From an uncultured Lachnospira sp. (GTDB lineage: Bacteria; Bacillota; Clostridia; Lachnospirales; Lachnospiraceae), in assembly GCA_934359185.1 (NCBI GenBank), contig CAKRLE010000006.1, positions 62,001 to 126,000 on the forward strand: 64,000 nucleotides of DNA, written 5' to 3'. This document shows positions 35,101 through 43,966 of the stretch, piece by piece. The notes under the pieces are model-generated. The model was not told the DNA's origin, made no database searches, and was given only the letters and a program-made list of their open reading frames with translations. A program made the position numbers and the translations under genes. Every line of letters starts with the position of its first letter. Within the stretch, counting starts at the first letter, position 1.

Positions 35101-35703
35101 AATTCCATGCCATAATGCTCTCGCAATATTATTATTTTTAAAATATTTTCTATATAACTTAACTGTCACAAACAGCATAACGACAGTTATTGTCTTATCA
35201 AGGAAATCAATATAGAATTCTCCTGCAAAATGAGCTGCAACACCATTGCAGCCAATTCCTAAAAGAAGTGATATAACGCCATCTCCCCACACATTACCTG
35301 TACTTCCGTTAAAGAAAATATAGTTAAGTGGTGTAGAAATAACTGTTGAGATAACAGTAAGCAGAAAGCTTACAGAAAGAGTTCCAAATAGTGAATCAAT
35401 ATACCCCTTTTTAGCACACAGTCCCATAACAATTCCTATTATCACGCTTACAAAGGCATATATGATATGCGTATAAGAATATAATATACCATAGGCAGCA
35501 TTAACTGTTGCTCCTACCACAGCTCCGCAAACCGGTCCCATAAGATAAGCAGCAAAACATGTGCCAGCTGAATCCAGCCACAGCGGTATACTTAACTTAG
35601 ATGCCAATATCTTTCCAATATAATTTAAAAAAATGCATATAGCAACTGCTAAAACTATCTGATATGTTTTCTTTTTATCCAATATGTTCACCATTATTCG
35701 CAT
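32173..35703 (-). CDS. Large membrane sensor with propeller and HD-GYP c-di-GMP phosphodiesterase
   Basis: The 1176-residue protein has about six N-terminal membrane helices (residues 1-205) that resemble the S-component fold of ECF transporters (WLDSAGTCFAAYLMGPVCGAVVG). Two-component-regulator propeller repeats follow (about 225-850; e.g. DGILWIGTYGGLYSYDG and EGRLWIGTNDSGL), then a Y_Y_Y-like beta-sandwich, a further membrane helix near 970-990, and an HD-GYP domain (about 1030-1176). The HD-GYP has HDIGKIGI, HHERYDGSGY and DAFDAMTANR, so it should hydrolyse c-di-GMP. The start uses a weak AAGGCG ribosome site. A 15-bp palindrome lies just upstream at 35726-35765. It is directly upstream of the BMP binding-protein gene. 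Confidence 0.88.
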   Translation of the reverse strand: MRIMVNILDKKKTYQIVLAVAICIFLNYIGKILASKLSIPLWLDSAGTCFAAYLMGPVCGAVVGATVNAAYGILYSYTHIIYAFVSVIIGIVMGLCAKKGYIDSLFGTLSVSFLLTVISTVISTPLNYIFFNGSTGNVWGDGVISLLLGIGCNGVAAHFAGEFYIDFLDKTITVVMLFVTVKLYRKYFKNNNIARALWHGIIIAVLIAGCAVYGNMNVSQIYAGDSDVNFNTYVQTIYDGDNGLPGGSANDITQTNDGILWIGTYGGLYSYDGREFVWIDEYESVKNVNTLYTDEEGRLWIGTNDSGLSIYIDKKITNIISEEDGLSSDSVRCIIQGTDGFYYVGTTEELSVLTLVGGLSLKCTIPQIRYANVVTGDDDGNIVAVTNSGELYVVRDFTVAEKLGGYNGAKYTCAAFDEWGNLLAGTSDGKIIVYNFSDNLLNRIDEIYCESLINIKSIYIAENNIAFVCADNGAGYITEDGKQHNINTNEFNNSIDHCLTDYQGNIWFTSSRLGLLNLSRSVFTETYYEAGLDEKVVNTVTEWNDRFYFGTDMGIDVVDSNISNKCDDVLTDILENVRVRNLKVDSRNNMWIATSGKGVYCAASDGKIEHYGQDELGGTTFRTTIQTKDDYIVTAGNSGIVYIKDGSVAAKIGAGEGLDNPVVLCMLELDDGTILAGTDGGGIAVIKGGMVISDIGRNDGLSSKVILRMVKDSRGEGIYIVTSNSICYMDNQCENIRVIDKFPYYNNYDIVVTDDGTLFVLSSAGIFVVDESEVLSGGDIDYKLFDTRRGFKKSLTPNAWNYIDGQNNLYLSTDTGVVCVNLENYDASARSYRMMVNSVLVDDETYNVERGQDIHIHSGTEKIEIIPHVINYTMNTPYVSTYLEGYDAAPRVVLQSEMTNSIYVNLPVGTYTYHLAVLDNKGRNIIAESTYTIIKDKEIYDNWWFNAYVIVVFAIAVAYLTWLFFRTQVQRTINMQKKELQLAKDQIAMGNETVLTIARTVDAKDENTSQHSFRVSEYSVMIAKRLGFSDEQCENLRKAALLHDIGKIGIPDSVLNKPARLTDEEYAVMKSHVVKGGEILSKFTLIDNVADGALYHHERYDGSGYVHGLKGEEIPLNARIIGIADAFDAMTANRVYRKKLDMDYVIAEIKRGRGTQFDPKLVDIMIELIESKEIDI

Positions 35704-35725
35704 AAAGCGCCTTAGACATGTTAAA

Positions 35726-35765
35726 ATGGTACACTATTAATCGTAATACTTTAATAGTGTACCAT
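35726..35765. terminator. Perfect 15-bp palindrome ahead of the HD-GYP sensor
   Basis: ATGGTACACTATTAA at 35726-35740 pairs with 35751-35765 around a 10-base loop. It lies between the XRE gene stop (35796) and the sensor start (35703). It may terminate the XRE gene or be an operator or leader hairpin for the sensor, since it ends only 23 bases before that start codon. Confidence 0.65.
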
Positions 35766-35795
35766 AATAAAGTCATGTTTGCAAATAATGATATA

Positions 35796-36527
35796 TTACA
35801 ATTTTTTCTTTAATCTCTCCTGCAGCACAAGTATCACTGCCGCAAGCACAAACGCATAAAACCAGCTAAGAATCATAACTGCAAGATTAGGACCTATTAT
35901 CGAAAGGTCATCTATCTCTATCATAACAGTAATAAATCCCATAATTGAACTTATTCCTGCTGCAAGCAAAAGGGATTTGATTGTATATGATGCCGTCTCT
36001 ACTGATTCTGCGAGCTTACTCCTGTCATCACAAAACTTAACATTATATTTAAAAATGTTACAGAATGCTCCAAATCTTCCAGCAAGCACAAGCATCAAAA
36101 GCGTTATTACAATCACCTCGTTAAAGCTTAACATGTCAATCAGATAGCCTATCTTAAGATTTGTGCTGAACGCAAGTGACAGTATCATATATACAGCAAA
36201 CACTGCAACCGCAATAAGACTGCATATAAAGTTTCTCTTACTATGTTTCTGGTTATTATTCTCACTAATCAATGTCATAATATTTTCCTCAGCTTTCTTG
36301 TTATAATCAGCAGAGGTCAGCCTCTCTCCAGATAGAAGTTCATTAATTGTTATTCCTAATTCATCGCAAAGTGGCTGCATAACAGAGTTATCTGGAAAAC
36401 AATATCCACATTCCCATTTTGATACTGCTTTATCTGTAACATTAATCTTAGCCGCAAGATTTTTCTGCGTAAGCCCTTTCTCTTTTCTCAATTCTGCTAT
36501 GAATCGTCCTACCTTCTCCTGTTCCAT
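35796..36527 (-). CDS. XRE-family regulator with membrane C-terminus
   Basis: Residues 8-65 form a helix-turn-helix domain (ELRKEKGLTQKNLAAKINVTDKAVSKWE). A linker follows and then about four hydrophobic segments (residues 100-238), ending in a basic KKKL. The 243-residue protein would bind DNA near the membrane and respond to a membrane signal. The C-terminal half loosely recalls MotA/TolQ-type membrane segments, but I cannot confirm this. The start ATG at 36527 follows GGAGG by 8 bases; the longer frame lacks a site. It is a single gene between two terminators. Target genes are unknown. Confidence 0.8.
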   Translation of the reverse strand: MEQEKVGRFIAELRKEKGLTQKNLAAKINVTDKAVSKWECGYCFPDNSVMQPLCDELGITINELLSGERLTSADYNKKAEENIMTLISENNNQKHSKRNFICSLIAVAVFAVYMILSLAFSTNLKIGYLIDMLSFNEVIVITLLMLVLAGRFGAFCNIFKYNVKFCDDRSKLAESVETASYTIKSLLLAAGISSIMGFITVMIEIDDLSIIGPNLAVMILSWFYAFVLAAVILVLQERLKKKL

Positions 36528-36655
36528 GATACTTTCCTCCACGTTTCTAGTAATTTTAGCTGCAGCAATCATAATCGATAACCGCCGGATTGTATATCGT
36601 ATCTTTACACAATCTGGTTATCTTTCTGACACTGATATAATAATATAATGTCAAC

Positions 36656-36694
36656 AAAAAAGCACTCTACCTGACATAGAATCAGGTAGAATGC
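36656..36694 (-). terminator. Rho-independent terminator of the ABC exporter gene
   Basis: GCACTCTACCTGA (36662-36674) pairs with TCAGGTAGAATGC (36682-36694) with one mismatch. On the minus strand it is followed by TTTTTT. It lies about 75 bases past the ABC stop. Confidence 0.85.
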
Positions 36695-36770
36695 AGGTAT
36701 CGGTTAGTGAGAGAAGCTCTCAATACCACATAATGAGTATTTTCTTACTTATCCCGTATTGCACCAAATG

Positions 36771-38531
36771 TTATCGAAGCTGCATACTATAGAGTTTCTC
36801 ATATGTTCCCTTGTTAGCAATCAGCTCATCATGGGTTCCCTCTTCCTCAATCCCATCCTCAGACAACACAAGTATTCTCTCAGCATTTCTGATTGTAGAA
36901 AGTCTATGTGCAATAACAAATGTTGTTCTGTTCTTTGCAAGTTTCTCCAAAGAATCCTGGACAACTTTCTCACTCTCATTATCAAGTGCAGATGTCGCCT
37001 CATCAAATATAAGAATCGGTGGATTCTTCAAGAATACTCTTGCTATAGAAAGTCTCTGCTTCTGACCTCCCGACAGTTTAATTCCACGCTGTCCGATATC
37101 AGTATTATACCCATCAGGAAGCGACATGATAAAATCGTGCGCATTGGCATTCTTGGCTGCTTCAATCACTTCTTCTCTTGTAGCATCCGGTTTTCCATAC
37201 CTTATATTATCATATACAGTACCAACAAACAGATAAACATCCTGCTGCACAATTCCTATATGGTCGCGCAGGCTTTTAAGCTTTATATCACGCACATCTT
37301 TTCCATCTATCTTAACGCTTCCATCTGTAACATCATAAAATCGTGGTATCAATGAACAGAGTGTACTCTTACCTGCGCCTGACGAACCTACCAGCGCCAT
37401 ATATGCTCCTGCCGGAACATTAAGGCTTATATTGTTAAGTACTGTCTCATCATTATCTCCATAATGAAATGATACATTATCAAATGTAATATCACCTTTA
37501 ACATCCGTAAGTTCAACCGCAGTCTCACTATCCTCTATATCCGGCTCAATCGACAGAATCTCCTGAAAGCGCTCAAATCCAGTATATCCATTCTGGAACT
37601 GTTCAGTAAAATCAATAAGCGTCCTGACTGGGTCAGTAAATACATTAATATACAGCACAAATGTAACCATATCACTGGCACTGACTCTGCCATTAACAAT
37701 AAGAAAAATACCTGCAATAATTACACTCACCTGGATAAGTGTTGTAAATGCGCCAAGTCCTGCCTGATAACTTCCCATATAAAAGTAACTGTTCTTCTTT
37801 GCCGCAAGAAATCCATCATTACCTTTTTTAAACTTCTGGTTTTCAATATCCTCATTAGCAAATGACTTAACCACACGTATTCCGGACAGATTATCCTCTA
37901 TCTGCTCGTTAATATCTGCAATCTTCTCGCGGTTGCGCCTGAACGCACGACGCATTTTTTTATTAAGACAATACGCATAGACAAGCATTATCGGCAGTAT
38001 TGCAAAAGCCGCAAGTGTAAGCATCGGATTAATATTAACCATTATTATAAATGCTCCGGCAATCTTTATAACAGAAAGTATTATGTTCTCCGGTCCATGA
38101 TGCATAAGCTCGCTTATATCAAACAAGTCCGTTGTAATTCTGCTCATCAGCTGTCCGACTTTCTGGTCGTCATAAAACGAAAATGACAGCTTCTGATAAT
38201 GTGCAAATATCTCAGCACGCATATTATATTCAATCTTAGACCCCATAACATGTCCGTAATTGCATATATAAAACTTACTATAGCAGTCTATTGCCACAAG
38301 TGTTATAAGCCCAGCAATTATATATGGCAGCTTACCCAGTATAACATCTGTATCCTGATTTATAAGATTATATGTCACAAAACGTACTATCAGCGGAATC
38401 ACAAGTGCCACTCCTGCCGACAGCGCTGCAAAAAACATATCTGTCCAGAACACACGCATATATGGCTTATAATACGTAAGCATTTTTCTGAACAAGCCTT
38501 TTTTATTATAATTATCTGTATTAGTTTTCAT
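36771..38531 (-). CDS. ABC exporter, fused permease and ATPase
   Basis: The 586-residue half-transporter has six membrane helices (residues about 1-310), then an ATPase domain with Walker [10 protein letters not shown] near residue 373, signature [11 protein letters not shown] near 478, and Walker [13 protein letters not shown]. It should work as a homodimer or with a partner, exporting lipids, drugs or peptides. The substrate is unknown. Its start overlaps the end of prfA by 11 bases and no clear ribosome site precedes it, so its translation is probably coupled to prfA. It ends the operon rpmE-yqhQ-prmC-prfA. Confidence 0.92.
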   Translation of the reverse strand: MKTNTDNYNKKGLFRKMLTYYKPYMRVFWTDMFFAALSAGVALVIPLIVRFVTYNLINQDTDVILGKLPYIIAGLITLVAIDCYSKFYICNYGHVMGSKIEYNMRAEIFAHYQKLSFSFYDDQKVGQLMSRITTDLFDISELMHHGPENIILSVIKIAGAFIIMVNINPMLTLAAFAILPIMLVYAYCLNKKMRRAFRRNREKIADINEQIEDNLSGIRVVKSFANEDIENQKFKKGNDGFLAAKKNSYFYMGSYQAGLGAFTTLIQVSVIIAGIFLIVNGRVSASDMVTFVLYINVFTDPVRTLIDFTEQFQNGYTGFERFQEILSIEPDIEDSETAVELTDVKGDITFDNVSFHYGDNDETVLNNISLNVPAGAYMALVGSSGAGKSTLCSLIPRFYDVTDGSVKIDGKDVRDIKLKSLRDHIGIVQQDVYLFVGTVYDNIRYGKPDATREEVIEAAKNANAHDFIMSLPDGYNTDIGQRGIKLSGGQKQRLSIARVFLKNPPILIFDEATSALDNESEKVVQDSLEKLAKNRTTFVIAHRLSTIRNAERILVLSEDGIEEEGTHDELIANKGTYEKLYSMQLR

Positions 38532-39600
38532 TCATCTTAGCCAGCTTGGCAGCCTGGTCAGCTGTTGTACATCCATCAATAAGCTCCTGGATATCTCCAT
38601 CCATAATCTTATCAAGCTTGTAAAGCGTAAGACCAATTCTATGGTCTGTAACTCTTCCCTGTGGGAAGTTGTAAGTCCTTATCTTCTCCGAACGATCGCC
38701 AGTACCTATCTGGCTTCTTCTAGCATCTGCTTCTGCATCATGTGCTTTCTGTGTTTCGATATCATACAGCTTGGCACGGAGTAATGCAAATGCCTTCTCT
38801 TTATTCTGTATCTGTGATTTCTCAGTCTGTGAATAGATAACAATACCTGTTGGATAGTGAGTAAGACGTACAGCAGAATCTGTTGTATTGACACACTGTC
38901 CACCATTACCTGATGCACGCATAACATCAATTCTTATATCCTTATCATCAATATGGATATCTACCTCCTCAGCCTCTGGCATAACAGCTACAGATGCTGT
39001 TGATGTCTGTATACGTCCATTAGACTCGGTCACAGGAACTCGCTGCACTCTGTGCACACCACTCTCATACTTCATTACTGAGTATGCACCCTGTCCCTTA
39101 ACCATAAATTCGACTTCCTTCATTCCGCCGATTCCAGTCTCATCTGCGCTTAACACTTCAACCTTCCAGCCTCTTGACTCAACATAGTGTGTATACATTC
39201 TGAAAAGCTCCGCAGCAAATAAAGCCGCTTCCTCTCCACCTGCACCAGCACGAATCTCGACAACTATATCCTTATCATCATTAGGATCTTTAGGAAGAAG
39301 AAGAATCTTAATTTCATTCTCAAGTTCTTCAACTCTCTTCTTAGATGTATTAAGCTCATCCTTAGCCATCTCTATAAGCTCTGGGTCGCTCTCCTCATCA
39401 AGCATGGCAAGGCTGTCTTCTATATTCTGCTTACAGCTCTTATACTCATTATACGCTGTAACAATAGGAAGAATATTGTTCTGTTCTTTCATGAGCTTGC
39501 GGAATCTGTCCTGGTCATTAACAACATCAGGATTGCTGAGTTCCGCTGTTATATCTTCATATCTGTTAACAATATCTTCAAGCTTGTCAAACATGTCCAT
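38521..39600 (-). CDS. prfA: Peptide chain release factor 1
   Basis: RF1 ends translation at UAA and UAG. The 359-residue protein has the coiled N-terminal domain, the stop-codon reading tripeptide PVT in [17 protein letters not shown] (residue about 190; RF1 has PxT where RF2 has SPF), and GGQ in GNGGQCVN near residue 235, which triggers peptide release after methylation of the Gln. That methylation is carried out by PrmC, the gene directly upstream. The start at ATG 39600 follows GGAGAG. Its end overlaps the ABC gene. Confidence 0.97.
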   Translation of the reverse strand: MDMFDKLEDIVNRYEDITAELSNPDVVNDQDRFRKLMKEQNNILPIVTAYNEYKSCKQNIEDSLAMLDEESDPELIEMAKDELNTSKKRVEELENEIKILLLPKDPNDDKDIVVEIRAGAGGEEAALFAAELFRMYTHYVESRGWKVEVLSADETGIGGMKEVEFMVKGQGAYSVMKYESGVHRVQRVPVTESNGRIQTSTASVAVMPEAEEVDIHIDDKDIRIDVMRASGNGGQCVNTTDSAVRLTHYPTGIVIYSQTEKSQIQNKEKAFALLRAKLYDIETQKAHDAEADARRSQIGTGDRSEKIRTYNFPQGRVTDHRIGLTLYKLDKIMDGDIQELIDGCTTADQAAKLAKMNEN

Positions 39601-39660
39601 AATCTTCTCTCCATTCTTAAATCTGACCATTTATTATAATATATCATTAAATTTTCTAAT

Positions 39661-40521
39661 CTAATCAAGCTGTCCATACACAACTCTGTCAAGCCCGGCA
39701 AGATCTTTAATAACCCTTATATTCTTAAATCCAGCCTGAGCCATAAGGTCTGATACAGCCCTGCCCTGCTCTGCTCCTATCTCATAGAACAGGTATCCAT
39801 TCTTTTTAAGATATCCAGGTGCTTCCTGCGTTATCCTTCTGTAGAATTCAAGTCCATCCTCACTTCCATCAAGAGCCATCATCGGGTCATACATTTTTAC
39901 TTCATCCGAAAGCGTTGGTATAACCGATGTCTCAATATATGGTGGATTGGAAACTATACAGTCAAACGCACCTTTGTATTCTGATTCAAGGGAGTCAAAC
40001 AAGTCTCCCTGCAAAAACTTAACCTTGTCTTCAACATCCAGACTCTTTGCATTTTCTTCTGCAACTTTAAGTGCCTCAGATGATAAATCACATCCAAATG
40101 CTTTGTCCAGCTTCTTTTCAAGTGCAAGAGTTATTATTATGCAGCCTGAACCTGTACACATATCAAGCACCGAATCTCCGTCTGATAGAACCTTTAAGGT
40201 ATTCTCAACAAGAACCTCTGTATCATATCTTGGCACGAGCACATCAGAATTGACTTTATATGCTCTTCCATAAAAGAACGCTTCTCCAAGTATATGCTGA
40301 AGCGGTTCCCTTTTCTTCCGGCGCTCTATATACATGTTAAAAATGTCAAGCTGCTCCTCATTAATCTTATCCATGCTCTTCACAAGATAACCCGTATCAT
40401 TAAATGAAGCCGCCTTTAACATAAGCTGCCTGCTGTCATAATCTGGCGAATCAATACCACTTTCTTTAAGAGAAGCTGCCCCATTAAGGACAGCCTCCCT
40501 GTATGTTATCACACCACTCAT
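39661..40521 (-). CDS. prmC: Release-factor glutamine methyltransferase PrmC
   Basis: PrmC methylates the Gln of the GGQ motif in RF1 and RF2. The 286-residue protein has an N-terminal helical domain with PLQHILGEAFFYG, the SAM site DMCTGSGCIIITLA near residue 120, and the catalytic NPPYIE near residue 190. It lies between a DUF1385 gene (3 bases before its start) and prfA, a common firmicute arrangement. Length is normal. Confidence 0.96.
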   Translation of the reverse strand: MSGVITYREAVLNGAASLKESGIDSPDYDSRQLMLKAASFNDTGYLVKSMDKINEEQLDIFNMYIERRKKREPLQHILGEAFFYGRAYKVNSDVLVPRYDTEVLVENTLKVLSDGDSVLDMCTGSGCIIITLALEKKLDKAFGCDLSSEALKVAEENAKSLDVEDKVKFLQGDLFDSLESEYKGAFDCIVSNPPYIETSVIPTLSDEVKMYDPMMALDGSEDGLEFYRRITQEAPGYLKKNGYLFYEIGAEQGRAVSDLMAQAGFKNIRVIKDLAGLDRVVYGQLD

Positions 40522-40524
40522 AGA

Positions 40525-41856
40525 CTACTTATCTGTCTTTCTCTGTTTAAATAATGGAACATCATCCGCATACAGATGATCCTCTTCCTCAACAGCATCG
40601 GTATCTTCATCAAACACAATACCATCATCATCCGGGTCTAACTCACCCTCTGGAAGATTCTCTTCCTGATATTCCGGCTCCTGTTCTATTTCATGGCCAT
40701 TTTCATCCTCAAATGTAAACATATCATCCTCATTTACATCAGAAGATTCATCTGCCACAATATCCTGTGATGCCTGCTGTTCATACACAGTCTCTCTTTC
40801 AGCATTTGCCTGCTGTTCAAGAACTTCTTTATATGCCTCCTGCTGCTTAATGGCAGCCTCAGCCTTCTCTTCATCAGTCACAAAATCCTCTGGTGATGAT
40901 TCTTCAATAACAAAATCATCCTCACCCTCATGGTATTCTGTAACAAACTCTCTCCAGTCAAATACAGCTTCTACAGCCTTGATGGCAACTTCTACCATTC
41001 TTCTGTCCGGCTCCTTGGTTGTGAGTTTCTGCATCCACAGACCAGGCCTGCTTATTATATCAAGAAACTTATTATCATCATTCTTTCCAGCAGCACGGAG
41101 CACCTCATACGATACGCCTGCAATAACTGGAATAAGAAGGATTCTTATAACAATCTGGAGTCCTGTATTATCTATTCTAATAAAAATAAAGAAGATAATA
41201 CTTATAAACATAACAAGAAACATAAAACTTGTTCCACATCTTTTATGAAAACGCGAGCTGTTCATTACATTATCTGCTGTAAGACTCATTCCATGTTCAA
41301 TACAATTGATACATTTATGCTCTGCGCCATGATACATAAATGTTCTGCCGACATCATTCATGTGTGATATCAATGCAAGATATGCAATAAATATTGCAAC
41401 TCTCACAACTCCCTCTAACAGATTGAGAAGAAACTGTGATGATATAACTTTAACCAGTAATCTTGATACGAAATATGGCAGAATCATGAATAAGCCAACC
41501 GCAATTATAACCGCAATTATAACAGTAACCGCCATGAGAACTGATTCAAGCTTATCCTTGAATATCGCCTTTCCAACCTCGTCAGCCTTTGTTTTCTTTT
41601 GTTCAGCCGGGTCATCATAAAAGCTTGCTGAATATGTAAGTGTTGAAATTCCCATAACAAGAGAATCAACAAAGCTTACAACGCCTCTTATAATAGGAAG
41701 CTTCATCCACTTATACTTATCTGTAACAGGTGTACTTTCCTTGACCACAACTTCTATATCATTATCAGGTTTACGGACTGCAATTGCGTACTTATCTTTA
41801 TTACGCATCATAATTCCTTCAATTACAGCCTGACCACCAATACCAGAATTTTTCAT
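40525..41856 (-). CDS. DUF1385-family membrane protein (YqhQ-like)
   Basis: The 443-residue protein begins KNSGIGGQAVIEGIMMR, the family hallmark, and has about six hydrophobic helices up to residue 285, with the conserved MYHGAEHKCINCIEHG near residue 190, whose His and Cys residues suggest metal binding. The last 130 residues are acidic and disordered (many Glu, Asp, Gln), an extension not typical of the core family. The function is not established. The start ATG at 41856 follows AGAGG; the longer frame start lacks a site. It lies 28 bases past the rpmE terminator and 3 bases before prmC. Confidence 0.88.
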   Translation of the reverse strand: MKNSGIGGQAVIEGIMMRNKDKYAIAVRKPDNDIEVVVKESTPVTDKYKWMKLPIIRGVVSFVDSLVMGISTLTYSASFYDDPAEQKKTKADEVGKAIFKDKLESVLMAVTVIIAVIIAVGLFMILPYFVSRLLVKVISSQFLLNLLEGVVRVAIFIAYLALISHMNDVGRTFMYHGAEHKCINCIEHGMSLTADNVMNSSRFHKRCGTSFMFLVMFISIIFFIFIRIDNTGLQIVIRILLIPVIAGVSYEVLRAAGKNDDNKFLDIISRPGLWMQKLTTKEPDRRMVEVAIKAVEAVFDWREFVTEYHEGEDDFVIEESSPEDFVTDEEKAEAAIKQQEAYKEVLEQQANAERETVYEQQASQDIVADESSDVNEDDMFTFEDENGHEIEQEPEYQEENLPEGELDPDDDGIVFDEDTDAVEEEDHLYADDVPLFKQRKTDK

Positions 41857-41883
41857 ATATACCTCTTTATAATTACACTTAAA

Positions 41884-41912
41884 AAGGTTGAGGTACATAC
41901 GACCCCAACCTT
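41884..41912 (-). terminator. Terminator after rpmE
   Basis: AAGGTTGAGGT (41884-41894) pairs with ACCCCAACCTT (41902-41912) with one mismatch, followed on the minus strand by TTTAAG. It probably reduces but does not stop transcription into yqhQ-like, prmC and prfA. Confidence 0.75.
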
Positions 41913-41928
41913 ATCAAACAGCAAATAA

Positions 41929-42135
41929 TTAATCGTTCTTAACGCCGTACTTCTTATTGAACTTATCAATACGTCCACGTGCTGATGTAGCCTTCTGCTG
42001 ACCTGTGTAGAATGGATGACACTTAGAACAGATTTCAACGTGAATCTCTTCTTTAGTAGAGCCTGTTACGAATTCATTACCACAGTTGCAGACAACCTTT
42101 GCCTGATAGTAATCTGGATGGATTCCTTCTCTCAT
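41929..42135 (-). CDS. rpmE: Ribosomal protein L31, zinc-binding form
   Basis: The 68-residue protein has REGIHPDYY at its start, CNCGNEF and [10 protein letters not shown], giving the four cysteines that bind zinc in the C+ form of L31. It lies at the subunit interface of the ribosome. The start ATG at 42135 follows GAGGTG; the longer frame has no ribosome site. A sigma-A promoter lies at 42224-42252 and a terminator directly downstream. In many bacteria, zinc-free copies exist elsewhere; none is in this window. Confidence 0.97.
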   Translation of the reverse strand: MREGIHPDYYQAKVVCNCGNEFVTGSTKEEIHVEICSKCHPFYTGQQKATSARGRIDKFNKKYGVKND

Positions 42136-42223
42136 GATTTTCACCTCTTTATACATTCTTTATTAAATATTTGCAAGACTTAAGCTTACAAAGTAATCTT
42201 TGTTTTTCATAAGCAGCTAGGAT

Positions 42224-42252
42224 ATTGTATCATAACTTATAAAAATATGCAA
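42224..42252 (-). promoter_or_regulatory. Sigma-A promoter of rpmE
   Basis: On the minus strand: -35 TTGCAT (42252-42247), 17-bp spacer, -10 TACAAT (42229-42224). The 5' leader is about 80 bases. It begins just past the rho stop codon. Confidence 0.72.
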
Positions 42253-42270
42253 CCTGTTTTTCAGGAAATT

Positions 42271-43689
42271 TTATACATATCGATTTTTGATTACCGTCTG
42301 GACAAACTCACGGTTATTCTTAGTCTTGCTGAACAAATCAAGTATTCGTTCTGCCGCCTCATCTGTCTTCAATCCACTTAAAGCCTTATGGACTATATCC
42401 ATAGCCTGCTGTTCTTCCACATCAAGCAGCAAATCATCTCTTCTTGTACTTGATTTGGCGATATTGATTGCTGGAAACACCCTCTTTTCAGAAAGCTTTC
42501 TGTCAAGCACAAGTTCCATGTTACCTGTTCCCTTAAACTCCTCGAACACTACATCATCCATCTTACTTCCTGTCTCAACAAGTGCCGTTGCAAGAATTGT
42601 AAGACTTCCGCCCTCACGCATATTTCTGGCAGCACCAAAGAAACGCTTAGGCATATGCAGAGCCGCCGGGTCAAGACCACCTGACAATGTTCTTCCACTT
42701 GCAGTAACCGTAAGATTATATGCTCTTGCCAGACGTGTAATACTGTCAAGAAGAATGATAACATCCTGTCCATACTCTACAAGGCGCTTTGCACGTTCAA
42801 TAACCATCTCTGACACTCTCTTATGTCTTTCTGGAAGCTCATCAAATGTAGAATATATGACCTCAACATTCTCTCCAGTAATTGATTCTTTGATATCTGT
42901 AACTTCCTCTGGACGCTCATCTATAAGAAGGATTATAAGATGCATCTCCGGGTTATTCTTTGTAACCGCATTAGCTATCTGTTTTAAAAGTGTTGTCTTA
43001 CCGGATTTAGGCTGTGATACTATCATGCCTCGCTGTCCCTTGCCTATAGGTGATATAAGATCAACCATTCTCATTGCAACAGTGTTGCTGTTCTTCTCAA
43101 GATGAAGCCTCTCATTAGGAAAAATCGGAGTAAGGCTCTCAAACGAAGGTCTTCTCACTGCCGCCACAGGTTCAAACCCATTAACGGATTCCAGATACAT
43201 AAGTGCCGAGAATTTTTCATTCTTTTCCTTAGGTCTCTTAGGTCCTCTTACTATATCTCCTGTCTTCAGATTAAACTTTCTAATCTGCGAAGGCGATACA
43301 TATACATCATTTTCGCCAGGAAGGAAATTCTCACATCTGATAAATCCATATCCTTCCTGTAAAACCTCTAATATACCATCTGCCATCTCTAATTGTCTCT
43401 GAGGTCTTACATCGTTATGAAGCTCATCCCCTCTGTTATCCTGCCTGTACGGATTTTCTGAATGTTCGTGTCTCTCAGATGCTTCTTCCTTTCCCATCTT
43501 TGCCGCACCCACATTCTCTGTTTCCTCTGTGCGGATAGCTTTTGTTTCCGCCTGCTTTTCCTGCTCTGACGCATTAATAATAGCATCAATAAGTTCTGCC
43601 TTTCTCATTGATGAGATGTTCTTAATCTTCTTATCCTTAGCAAAATCACGCAACACGCTAAGAGACAATGTTTCTAATTTTTCACGCAT
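42271..43689 (-). CDS. rho: Transcription termination factor Rho
   Basis: The 472-residue protein has an N-terminal helical Rho_N domain (residues 1-40), a charged linker insert (about 45-100), an RNA-binding cold-shock domain ([15 protein letters not shown], residue about 105), and a RecA-like ATPase with Walker [12 protein letters not shown] near residue 225 and Q/R-loops. The linker is rich in Glu, Arg and His, as in other Firmicutes with extended Rho. The start follows AGGAG. A strong promoter at 43844-43872 leaves a leader of about 150 bases, long enough for the autoregulation by termination known for rho in other bacteria (not shown here). Confidence 0.97.
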   Translation of the reverse strand: MREKLETLSLSVLRDFAKDKKIKNISSMRKAELIDAIINASEQEKQAETKAIRTEETENVGAAKMGKEEASERHEHSENPYRQDNRGDELHNDVRPQRQLEMADGILEVLQEGYGFIRCENFLPGENDVYVSPSQIRKFNLKTGDIVRGPKRPKEKNEKFSALMYLESVNGFEPVAAVRRPSFESLTPIFPNERLHLEKNSNTVAMRMVDLISPIGKGQRGMIVSQPKSGKTTLLKQIANAVTKNNPEMHLIILLIDERPEEVTDIKESITGENVEVIYSTFDELPERHKRVSEMVIERAKRLVEYGQDVIILLDSITRLARAYNLTVTASGRTLSGGLDPAALHMPKRFFGAARNMREGGSLTILATALVETGSKMDDVVFEEFKGTGNMELVLDRKLSEKRVFPAINIAKSSTRRDDLLLDVEEQQAMDIVHKALSGLKTDEAAERILDLFSKTKNNREFVQTVIKNRYV

Positions 43690-43843
43690 ATAAAATATCT
43701 CCTATTCATATTCTAATTATTCTCTGACTTTAATAAATGTAGTGGAAAATTTATTGATACTAAACTTTAAGTAACTTGGAAACTGCCATCACCCTGACAG
43801 TCATAAGATATAACTAATTATTCCCAGATTTCCATATAAATCT

Positions 43844-43872
43844 ATTATACACTTATCTTCGTTGTGTTGCAA
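43844..43872 (-). promoter_or_regulatory. Sigma-A promoter of rho
   Basis: On the minus strand: -35 TTGCAA (43872-43867), 17-bp spacer, -10 TATAAT (43849-43844). It lies back to back with the malic enzyme gene on the plus strand. Confidence 0.78.
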
Positions 43873-43966
43873 ATTGTTTTTGCATTTGGTATCATTACTG
43901 TTAGCCAAAATATTTTTGACGTTCGTACAATATCAACATTAACAAAACGGAGGAATATGTATTATT

